A DNA stretch of 64,000 nt from Anagrus nilaparvatae (lineage: Eukaryota; Arthropoda; Insecta; Hymenoptera; Mymaridae). The notes beneath the pieces are model-generated. The model worked only from the letters and a program-made list of their open reading frames with translations. It was not told the DNA's origin and searched no databases. The position numbers and the translations under genes are program-made. Positions within the stretch are counted from its first letter, which is position 1, and each line of letters starts with the position of its first letter. Positions 38,596-49,700 of this stretch are shown here, piece by piece. The DNA lies in the NCBI GenBank assembly GCA_022575985.1, contig JAKSXM010000107.1:5704001-5768000 (forward strand). Direction: 5' to 3'.

Positions 38596-39104
38596 TTAGA
38601 TACCAGGAAATAAATTAACAATTATGTACAAATATCTATTTATTTAATAAGACTATCTGCTAAGAAATTATAAATTTATTGTGAGGAATTATAAATTTAT
38701 TTTTCAATTTGCGATTGACTATGGTAAAAGTTGGAAAAGAGCCAATAAACAAGCCAATCGCAGTTAAGTTTAAGTTTAAGTTTCTTTTATTAGGCACTTT
38801 TGATACGGACTATTTATTGAAAGATTAAAATAAAATAATTTTAGTACCCAAAGAGAAACGCCTTAAAAGGGGGTAGTTTCATGTTCAAGTTTCATGATCA
38901 AGATTGCTGATCAAGTTTACGTTCATTGCGTTGCGGCTAGCTTGCAGTTGTGACCCCGATTTTATGGAGTTGGTAGAATCACCCAAAGGATATTAACTTT
39001 TGCGCGACGTAACCGATCGAGAAACTCAGATTGCTAAGCTCCGATCGAGAAACTACAATCGACCAATTTCTCTGATTGCCCCGTGCATTAAGCTTGCGTA
39101 TACC

Positions 39105-39675
39105 TTCTTGCTAAACATTCAGGAGAATCCTGCTTGCTAAGCATTCAAAAAATCCCTACTGCTAAGCATTCAGGAAATCCTGTTTGCTAAGCATTCAAGA
39201 AATTCCAGATTGCTAAGTATTCAGGAAATCCTGTTTGCTAAGCATTCAGGAAATTCCTAATTGCTAAGCATTGATGAAAAGCCTGATTGCTAAGCATTCA
39301 GGAAATCCTGTTTGCTAAGCATTCAGGAAATTTCTGATTGCTAAGCATTGAGGAAAACCCTGATTGCTAAGCATTCAGGAAATCCTGATTGCTAAGCATT
39401 GAGGAAAACCCTGATTGCTAAGCATTCAGGAAATCCTGTTTGCTAAGCATTCAGGAAATTCCTGATTGCTAAGCATTGAGAAAAAGCCTGATTGCTAAGC
39501 ATTCTGGAAATCCTGTTTGCTTAGTATTCAGGAAGTTTCTGACAGGATTTCCTGAATGCTTAGCAATCAGGGTTTTCCTGAATGCTTAGCAAACAGGATT
39601 TCCTGAATGCTTAGCAGTAGGGATTTTTTGAATGCTTAGCAAGCAGGGTTCTCCTGAATGCTTAGCAAGAAGGTA
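39105..39675. repeat. 25/26-bp tandem array with orientation switch
   Basis: About 17 direct units of the type TTGCTAAGCATTCAGGAAAT, mostly alternating 25 and 26 bp, run from 39105 to 39538. At about 39540 the array turns around and about five inverted units (CTGAATGCTTAGCAA) continue to 39670. It forms the centre of foldback 1. Subtypes (...AGGAAATCC, ...AGGAAAACCC, ...AGGAAATTCC) alternate, suggesting a two-unit higher-order repeat. Confidence 0.9.
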
Positions 39676-40950
39676 TATGCAAGCTTAATGCTCGGGGCAA
39701 TCAGAGAAGTTGATCAGCAAGCTTGATCATGAAACTTGAACATAAAACTACCCTCTTTTAAGGCGTTTCTCTTTGGGTACTAAAATTATTTTATTTTAGT
39801 CTTTCAATAAATAGTCGGTATCAAAAGTGCCTAATAAAAGAAACTTATACTTAAACTTAACTGCGATTGGCTTGTTTATTGGCTCCTTCCCAACTTTTAC
39901 CATAGCCAATCGCAAATTGAAAAATAAATTTATAATTCCTCACAATAAATTTATAATTTCTTAGCAGATAGCTAGTCTTATTAAATAAATAGATATTTGT
40001 ACATAATTGTTAATTTATTTCCTGGTATCTAAGTTCAATTTAATAAATTTGCTTGCAAAAATTTTTGTTGCTGTATAATTATTTGGTAGGTTAGGATCTT
40101 TTAATTTACAAAATAATGTGGAAAACATGATTTCATTTGCAGAAAAAATATTCCTTTACGCGCTCATTTAATTAAATAAACTATTATACAATTATAATTA
40201 ATAAAAAATACAAATAAATAAATAACCTCGAAATATCTTCCTTATGCGGTTATCGAGAATTAGAGTAGCAGAAAAACTATAGTGCTCTATAGTTTATTTA
40301 TTTTTTAAATCCTACTAACCTATATGATATATCGTCTGAACTTAGCCGGCTTACCTTTCAGAAGGTAATATTACCATTTTCAAAAATGATTAAAAATTTG
40401 ATACTTTAATTTGAGATATTTAAAAAAATATGCAATATTAATTAAAACTAATCGGTGGAATATTATTTTTTATGCATTTCTTAAAATATTAATAAAAAAA
40501 ATTGACCCTTTTCGTTTTTTTGATGAAAATTTTTCTTTTTCTGGAAAATTGGTATGCCGTACCAAAATTTTGATCTTACCAATCGAGAGAACACATAAAA
40601 TCATTAAAATCCCGTAATTTATTTTTCGCTTTTTCTACCTACACTTTGGCTTATAATCACAACTCCATGATTTCGTGGTCACGTTGTATAATACATTTTA
40701 ATAAATATATTAACATTAAATTTGAAGGCTGTTTTTGTTTTGATTAGAGTTCTTTTGCCTTTGTTGATAATATTATGTCTTACAATAATTGAATATATGC
40801 ACGAATATAAATAATTTTTGAAATGTATACTTGAAATCCTACAATTTTTGAAGGCGTGTTTAAGTTAAACTTAGTATCATTTAGTCGTTGACCAAATCCA
40901 CACGTGTGATTACTTTTAAATTCGCTGCTTCCTAGTGTTGGTTTTATAAA

Positions 40951-43900
40951 ATGGATTGGAATGAAGAAATGGGTGATTTTTCTCCAAAAAGTGTCGAAAA
41001 TCGTGAGCAAAACAGTTGCAACAAAAAACAAGAAGCATTTTTAAAGAAATATAAGGACTTGAAGTTTAAGTCCGATGATGCGTTACGTGCTTATTTTTCA
41101 AACAAACCTTTCTACGTACGCGATTCAAAATCTAAAAAGTTAGTCTACGAGAATAAGGATCGATATTTCAGGAATCGCGACATTAAATCTTATAAATTTG
41201 TGTTATTCTGCTGTTTTGACGACTTTTTAAAAGCAAATGGAACTGGTTTAAGAAAAACTAAGTAAGTGATGATAATATAATGATCATTATTAACAGAATA
41301 AGAATGTATAAATTTGTATTCAATACAGTCTTCTTGCGATTTTTGTAATAAATTTCTTTTTTTTTTTTTATAGGACAAAAAAAATTGGTTGCAATGGTGA
41401 ACTGCATTTTTTATTATCCAAGGCAGGAGATCATCTTTATTTAAGGAAAGCAGTTGCATGCGATGCTCACGCATTTGATGAAGAGGTAAAGTTTTCATTA
41501 TTTATATTATATTTAAACTTACACATTTTTTTTATGATAAAAGGTGCTAAAAAATTATTTTTTTTTTTAACTTTCATGATTAAATACTCTGATTAACGAG
41601 TTTGAAAAAAAATAATAAAATATGTGTTTTTTTTTTTTTTTTTAATAAATTTAATAAAGAAATCAAAAAGTAAATTTTTTTTTTCCGAAAAAAAAAATAA
41701 ATAATAATTATGATAATAAAACTTAAAACAATAATTTTAAATAAGAAAAAAATATAAATAACAGGCTGCAAATCAAAAACAGAAGAGAATTTTTCTTTTC
41801 ATTTTTGCAAATAACAAAAAAAAAAGTATAAATAAAAATCTATAAAATCCTTGCTCATCGAATGATAAAAACAGGTATCAAGGGTAGAAATACCTGTTAA
41901 TTTTGTAAATAAATATAAAAATTAATTTATACAAGTTTTAAGTATTATTAAATATTGTTATCATTATTATTATAAATATTTGTTTTATAATTAATAAAGC
42001 ACACACGGTCCCAATTTTCTTTTGATTTTGTATGCTTTATTGGTGTTACAATAAATAACGCGTTTTGTATAAGAATTTATTAAGAATAATATTCCACCTA
42101 CATTAAATATATTTTTCAACGATATAAAATTAAATAAAAAATAAGAGAATATAATAATCTTTACTTCGGAACACATAATTATGTTATACTGGCTAATAAG
42201 CTAGTTTGTTAGTCATCGTAATAATCAGAGTACCTAGTAAAGTTTTTTTATAGTTTTTTTTCTTTACTATACTCTGGTAATAATCATAATAATGTATAGT
42301 AGAAAAATATCGAAATTCTAATATAATGGAAGAATAGTAACGCAATCAAAATATTATCGATACTTTTTTTATTGATCATAATATTAATAATAAAATAATA
42401 ATAATAATAATAATGCTAATTTGACGAAAATATATAATTATAAACATCTTTGCCTTTACATATATAATAGTTATATTTTATAGAATTCTCATTAAAATTT
42501 TTAATGTAATTAAATTCTATTTTTTTAGATTAAAGTAATCTTTTTAGAAATATAGGATACAATTACTTTATTAAATTTTCATGTCATCTCTTCCTTGAAA
42601 AAAATCTATAAATTGACAAAAAATTAATAGTATCAAAATTAATTAACTTTATAATATCCTTGTAATTATTAAATTTCTTTATAAAATTATGAGAAATGAT
42701 AATGTGTTTTTCACCTCGAAGTCTCGTAACGATGCTATGTGGTTATATAGGCCGGAAAATAAGAATTTAGGGTCAACAATTACATTTAACAGGTTCCAAG
42801 GGGTGAATTTGGCCAGTTACCCCAAAATATGACATACATGTTAAATATACATTTTTTCAAAAAAAAATTAACTATATAGATTTTTTAGGTCGCTCATCTC
42901 AAAAATGATGTCAGAAATTACATTTAGCCGGTTTTAAAGGGTAAAATTGGCCATTTTTCACCCCTCTCACCCCTACAAAATTCATTTTTTTAAAAGAATT
43001 AATTTTTTTATTTTGAATGGGTCTATTAGGTTTTTGTGGGCGCTGATTTCAAAAATGAGGTCAAAAATCACATTTAGCCGGTTTTAAAGGGTAAAATTGG
43101 CCATTTTTCTCTCACCCCTACAAAATTTATTTTTTTAAAAGAATTAATTTTTTTATTTTGAATGGGTCTATTAGGTTTTTGTGGGCGCTGATTTCAAAAA
43201 TGAGGTCAAAAATCACATTTAGCAGATTTTAAAGGGTGAAATTAGCTATTTTTTACCCCTTTCACCCCTAAAAAATTCATTTTTTTTAAAGAATTTATTT
43301 TCTTATTTTGAATGGGTCTAGTAGATTTTTTTGGGCGCTGATTTCAAAAATGAGGTCAAAAATCACATTTAGCCGGTTTTAAAGGGTAAAATTGGCCATT
43401 TTTCTTAACTCGTAAAGATTTTTCTTAACTCGTTCAATGCCTATCTGGGCAAAAAATACATATAATGCTCACGCTAGTGCCAAAACTTTTACGCCCTTGA
43501 TACTTAATATACTATTGTTTGTTTTTTAAATCAAGCCATACTGTCAGTGTTGAAATTCTAATGAGAAAATTCTGTACACTTTTTTTATAGTAACACTATT
43601 CAAATATTTATTGACCGTTTAATTTGCAGTTTTTGATGGCTTGTCATTCAAAATCGAAAGCAATAAGTATTGAGGATAAAAAATTTATTGAAGGATCTAT
43701 TGTTAATGGCGCTAGCAACTTTACTATAAAAAGTCAGGTATTTCAAGAAAAAGGATACATACCTTCATCTAAAACATTGTCCAATATTAAACTATCTTTA
43801 AAATTAAAAAGGAACGAATCAAATAGATTTGTTGAAGCTGAAAAAATATTGAAAGATGAAGGTAGGGATTAAATTTTAATGTTTCATTTTTATTTTTATA

Positions 43901-45915
43901 ATACTTTGTAATTTACTTGTATTTTTTTAGATGCAATATACAGCGTGAAGAAAGATGAAAACAACTGTTTTGAAGGTTTATTTTTTGCTACATTGGACAT
44001 GATCGAGACATTTAAGGCATGGCCGGAAATAATATTTTTAGATTCAACTTACAAAACACTATATCTAGGATATGTTCTGTACTTTTTCTTAATCGAGGAT
44101 GGTAATGGTAATACCGAAATTGTCGGTTTCGGGATTGTTAAAAACGAAACTGAACAAATTCTCACCTGGCTTATAAGTGAATTTAAAGCATGCCATTACG
44201 AAGCATCTGCAAATATTAAATCAGCAATGACAGACAAGAATTTAACTGACCGGAAAGTAATTTCTGAAGTGCTTCAATGTGATTTGTATCTTTGTATTTT
44301 TCATACTCAACAAACCTTTGGAAGGAAATTCAGCTACAAAGAACTAAATTTAAACGAAGATGAGATAAATTACTGCCTGGAAATGTCTCGTGGCATGCTT
44401 TACAGTGCATCTAATGAAATTTATAATTTGCTATACCAATATTTTAAGCTAAACGCCCCAAAATCAGCTGTTGATTACTTCCAAAAAAATTGGCACCCAA
44501 TTCGTCACGAATGGGTGGTTTTTAATATGATCAATTGTAATTTCAATAATCATACAAATAATCGTACTGAAGGTATGAACAGATTTTTCAAAGAATCTAC
44601 AAACCATCAACGTATGTTTTTTACTGAAATTTTAAAAAACTTAATAAAATTTCATAAATTTCGATCTGCGAAAATAGATTCCGAAGCAGGCAAAATTATT
44701 CTTAAATTACCCATTATATTCAAAATTAATAACACACTTTTGAAGTTTCAGAACTACTTAACACCATATAGTTTTAAGCACGTACAAGAGCAATATGATC
44801 TCATGGACAAAGTTGCTTTTCTTACATTCAATTACGAAATAAATGAATTTGTTACAGAAGCAAAATATCCAAATTTTGCTAAGACTGTAACAATCGACTC
44901 TTGTAGTTGCCACGATTTCAAATCAATGGGTCTTCCGTGTCGTCACATATTCAAGTTAAGGAAAATTCTCATTAACGATTTCAAAATAAAAATTGACTTA
45001 TTTGAAAAGTCTTTGTGCTTAGAACGTTGGAGAAAAACTTATTACATTAAACATCAAAGACTCTTGAAAAAATCCAATTGTTTCATTAATATTGATGAAG
45101 AATCAAATTCAAATAATAAAAATTTAGCAAGTTATAGTGATAACGAAACTTTAGGTCTAGTAATTTCTTATGCAAATGTTATAAGTATGGAAAAAACAGA
45201 TAATTCTCGACATCAACAAAAAATAGCATTACTGTCAAAAAAAAGAGCTGAAAAACATCCGACTTCTGCATTTTTTAATGCACCCAAAGAAACCAGTTGT
45301 AGTACTATTCCACTTCAAGTTCCAACTGATGTTCAACTGGATGCGTTAATTAAAGAACGAGGTAGACCAAAAAATTTGCTTCCAAAAACGGCTATTGGAT
45401 TAGTAAGAAAGCCAAAAAAAAATATTAACAATTTAAAAAATAATTCTTCATTAAAACCAAAAACAAGTACTTTGAAAAAAAATAGCATTCCAAAAAAAAA
45501 ATTAAAATCTGTTCAATTTAATACACATGTGGAACGTGTTACTATTCTGTTAAATTTTATGTCTATTCCTAGCGATAAAATTTTAAAAATATCAACCGGT
45601 GAATATAAAGTTGAAGAAATAGACATAGATGAGGATGCAATAAAAGTATGGTTATATGGTGTATCATCTATAACAGAATTAGAAAATTACATGACTGATG
45701 CCGCTTTTTGCAAATTAAATGAATTAATCAAGAAAAAAGAAAAAAGTGTGAAATACTTTTGCGGTGATTGCAATAAAAAACTGCTTAATAATTCAATTTA
45801 CTGTGATAAGTGCTACAAATGGTTTAACTGGAGGTGCAATGGCATCACCAAAAACAATGTACCTGAAACCCATTGGTTTTGTAAGAATTGCGCTAACAAT
45901 GCAGAAATTAATTAA
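40951..45915 (+). CDS. MULE transposase-like protein with SWIM and PHD-like zinc fingers, four exons
   Basis: Predicted exons: 40951-41261, 41374-41485, 43630-43861 and 43931-45915. All introns are GT..AG, phases agree at every junction, and the product is 879 residues with no stop or frameshift. Residues about 60-145 resemble FAR1-like DNA-binding domains (GCNGELHFLL, later VACDAHAFDEE). The third exon continues with a basic helical region. The MULE DDE domain follows: first Asp in IIFLDSTYKTL, a second candidate in SAMTDKNLTDR, and Glu in NNRTEGMNRFF. A SWIM finger reads CSCHDFKSMGLPCRHIF. The C-terminus is a PHD-like finger (FCGDC, YCDKC, WFCKNC; Cys replaces the usual His). ZSWIM-type MULE proteins share this order. 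It may be a functional transposase or a host-retained gene. No AATAAA lies just after the stop. It sits between two foldback elements. Confidence 0.85.
42880..43420 (+). repeat. Tandem repeat of about 145 bp in the MULE-like gene's second intron
   Basis: Four copies of a unit with GGGCGCTGATTTCAAAAATG, AAAATCACATTTAGCCGGTT, TTAAAGGGTAAAATTGGCC and TTTTTATTTTGAATGGGTCT. Copies are spaced 145-150 bp apart (GGGTCTA at 43019, 43164 and 43314). The first copy is the most diverged. Confidence 0.85.
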
Positions 45916-45986
45916 TTTTAAACTTTTTATTAATTTGCATTCATTTGTTTACTACTGAAATAATTTAAATAGGATACAAAAGATAC

Positions 45987-46160
45987 GCACATCAGTTGCT
46001 GGATATTCAATAGGGTTCATGTGATTTGTTAAATTGCATCTTTTTGTTGGAAAATTTCTTGAAAATTCAAAATTTTCCAATAACTAACAACTGTTTAGTT
46101 GCAATTTAACATGAGGCCTTAATCACGTTTATCTGATTTGATAATTACCAGCTGATGTGC
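45987..46160. repeat. 174-bp hairpin downstream of the MULE-like gene
   Basis: Starts GCACATCAGTTGCTGG and ends CCAGCTGATGTGC. TTAAATTGCA and TGCAATTTAA, and GGAAAATTT and AAATTTTCC, pair inside. A compact MITE or a terminal structure of the MULE element. Confidence 0.7.
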
Positions 46161-46249
46161 AACTCTTTTTTCTATTTTAAATTAAATCTTAGTAACGCAA
46201 AAATTTTTAAAAAGTTTGAATATACAATGTCAAAAAAAAAAAAATTATT

Positions 46250-46720
46250 CTGTGATAAGAGTTTAAAAATTTTTTTTTTTTAATTAAAAAACATATGATT
46301 TAAAAATGTGTTTTTATGTGAAACAAAATAATGTTATGTTTACATATAAAATTTTAAAAACAAAAGTTTATGTGTGAGTCTGTGATAAGAGTGTAAAAAC
46401 TTTTTTTTAAAGTTAAAAAACATATGATTTAAAAATGTGTTTTTATGTGAAATAAAATAATGTTTAAAATAATGTTATGTTTACATATAAAATTTTAAAA
46501 ACAAAAGTTTAGGTGTTAGTCTGTGATAAGAGTTTTTAAAAACTTTTTTTTAAACATTAAAAAACGTACGTTTTATTTAAAAACAAAAAATTATCTATTA
46601 AACTTTACAGTCTGTGATAAGAGTTTAAAAATTTTTTTTTTTAATTTCAAAATCGTTTGATTTAAAAACCTTCTGTTTTTATGTTTAAAAACGTGTTTTG
46701 TTTTTCTTTACAATTATAAT
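46250..46720 (+). repeat. Four copies of a CTGTGATAAGAG repeat
   Basis: CTGTGATAAGAG begins at 46250, 46380, 46521 and 46612. The first three units (130-141 bp) share AAAAAACATATGATTTAAAA, TGTGTTTTTATGTGAAA and ATGTTTACATATAAAATT; the last unit is shortened. Located between the MULE-like gene and foldback 2. Confidence 0.85.
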
Positions 46721-46763
46721 AAGCTAAAAAAAAATAAAAATAACTACACTACATACAAGAGTG

Positions 46764-49700
46764 CACAGGTGTAAATGTTTACTCATTTTTGTACGTACTT
46801 TTATACGCATTTTTTTACTCATTTTTTCACTCATTTTTTTACGTATTTTTTTACTCATTTTTTTACGTATTTTTGTACGCATTCATTTCGTCACGCATTA
46901 TTTTATTAAAAATCTAATTACTTTTATTTTAAAAAGTTAAAAAAATTAAAAAAAGTAATTAAGAATGTAATTGTGCCATAATTATTAAAATTTTGGTTAT
47001 CAAGATAAATTTACAATTTTTAAAGCATCCTTTAAACTTAATTTCAGGACTTGTAAAATTTTTTTTCACCAACTTTTCTTTTCTTTTTTTTTAAGTTCTA
47101 AAACCTTTCACTGGAGAAATTTTGTTCTTAATTTTAAAGTTTTTTAAAAATTATGTAAAATAACTATTATTATTATTATAAAAAATTTTGGGTATCAAGG
47201 AATTGGGTCAAATAAGGAGTACAATTAAATTAATAAAAAACAACCATTTTTTATTAAAAAAAATCAATACAATTTTATGTCTTGATGCAATTCCAAATAT
47301 TTTTTATTAATTTTTGCTGGCAAAAATAAATACAATCAAACTAACAAATCAAATTAATGGCCTTCAAGAAAGCACATACATTAAGACATCTCAGCTTTGA
47401 TCATTTACAGTTGATAGGTTGAGTTTTGTCCAAACTCCTTCAAACCTGTAAATCACAGAAAAAATTTATTCAAAGTTCTACCACAGTTACTGTGGTTCTA
47501 CACTGAAAAAAAAATGAAAATAATCTTATTAATATTTTTCTTGCCGATTCAAAAATAAGTTTTATTTTGTCTCACAAAGATAAATTATGTGCAGCATTAC
47601 CCGTAAAATTTAAGAATTTATGCGCTGTATCGGACATTTTTTACTTTTACAGCCCAAGATTTATGGGATGCTGCAGCTGAATATACAAATACGAAATCTT
47701 TACGTTATCGTTATCTTTACTGGCTTTTTTAAACATTTTTATCTGCTAATTTTGTTTTTTGGGTTCCTTAACCCTATTAAGGTATCTGATTTTATTAAAA
47801 ATTCTTTGCTTGTACAACCAAAAAAAGACTAAGAAACCAAAATAATTAACCTTCGGTTTTTTTTGCGACTGAACCGTTTTGGGTAAAAATAGGTTCCATA
47901 CTGGAGTTTAAAGACTCAAAATACATAAAAAACGTAACAGATAATTAAACGCCAGCAAAGAATAATATCAAAATTCCTATTGCGGGCAACGACACCATTT
48001 TGGGTAAAAACAGATTTCAAAATCATAAAACCGGAAATCAATCAATCAATCAATTTTGAAGATAGTAAAAAAGATTAACTAAACTTGGAAAAAGTACTTG
48101 TTCAAAATTATCTTAATAAAAATAATCAATATGAACATTTTGCACAATTTTCACAGCATTCTAAAGAATATTTCAAGTCCAATGGCAGCATTCAGCATTT
48201 TTTAACCAAAGGCTTTATCGAACTCAGTTTCGGAAAGAACTTATATTGCTCATAAAAAATTTACAAATTATAAGAAGGCATTAAAACTTTGCAAGTAGCT
48301 TATATTTACCATTGTCAGCAAGATTCAACAATGATATAGCATATTTATACAGCGAGTATATATTTCTCAATACCAGGTTGAATTAAAAGTTTTCAAAGCG
48401 CTTGAGTTTTTAAATCCAACCTAAGATATAGAAAAGTATCTTTTCTTTTCCTAACTTGCTGTGTTATTGTTGCATCTTACTCACAATAGTTTATATAAGC
48501 TTCCTGAACATTTTAAAGCCTGCTTATTATTTGTAAGTTTTTATACCAATATTGGATGCAGACTTTGCACATAAAAAAAGCTAGGGGCTGCCATTGGAAT
48601 AATTGATATAGATATCAATTATCTTACTTGTTTTGATTTTTAATAATTACATTTTTCGTACTTGCCTTTGTCACTTCCTAATATCAAATTGGTCATCAGA
48701 ATGAAGAAATAAACATTAGACATCCTTGGAATCTTGATGCCAATGACTCGAGCACGAATGGGTCTCTTGGGATGCTTACGTACCTAAAAAAAATATTCAA
48801 ATATTTTCACAACAAAGTGCATAACATTATATTTATAAAAATTAATTAATTGCATTACCTATTATACTTTTTTTGGAAAATATGAGCTGCTGTATATTGC
48901 AAATTGCTGCTACACTAAATCCATATAACCTGTAAAAAAAAATAAACATTTCAAAAAGAATCAAGTTCTTGTATCAAACTAATTTATTTTTTAATTATGA
49001 CATGAGTACTTATCTGACTTTAATTATGATGTTTTATAACTCCGTAAACTCTTTTCCATCTAATATTTTCAATATTTAAGTACTGACAATTGTTGTTGCA
49101 GTTGCCATAACCTGCCGGCCGCCATATGTGCATAAATTGCATGATTCATGCCATGTGACTTTGGCGGGTAAACAACAACAAAAATTGTCAAAAGAATTAA
49201 AAATCATGGTTTAAAAATACATAGAAAAGAATTTACGGAATTATTAAACATCATAAAAAATCAGATAAGTAATAAAAATAATTAAATTAAATTAGTTTAA
49301 TACAAGAACTTGATTCTTTTTGAATTGTTTATTTTTTTTTATAGGTTATATGGTAATAGTGCAATCTGCAATAATATACAGCAGCTCATATTTAAAAAAA
49401 AAAGTTTAACAGGTAATGCAATTAATTAATTTTTAAAAATATAATGTTATGCACTTTGCTGTGAAAATATTTGAATATTTTTTTTAGGTACGTAAGCATC
49501 CCATGAGACCCATTCTTGCTCGAGTCTTTGGCATCAAGATTCCAAGTATGTCTTATGTTTATTTATTCATTTTGGAGACCTATTTTATATTAGGAAGTGA
49601 CAAAGGCAAGTAAAAAAATTTTAATTATTAAAAATCAAATTATTAAGATAATTGATATCGATATCAATGATCCCAATGACAGCCCCTAGCTTTTTTTATG

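Larger units (their letters stand above)
36950..40690. mobile_element. 3.7-kb foldback element 1
   Basis: Very long inverted repeat. The left end TATACAACGTGACCACGAAA is mirrored exactly at 40690. The arms run from 36950 to about 38935 (interrupted by a nested MITE) and from about 39690 to 40690, nearly identical over roughly 1 kb. Matching blocks include AAGCCAAAGTGTAGGTAG, AGCCGGCTAAGTTCAGACG and CAATTTGCGATTGACTATGG with their inverses. The middle is a 25/26-bp repeat array. ATACA stands close to both ends (36944-36948 and 40691-40695) as a possible short target duplication. Non-coding. Structure resembles Drosophila FB-type foldback elements (long arms plus tandem repeats); this is a structural comparison only. 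Confidence 0.88.

Noticed and set aside
40411..40617. 68-codon frame in the right arm of foldback 1
   Set aside because: The matching left arm does not preserve it, and the composition is low-complexity.
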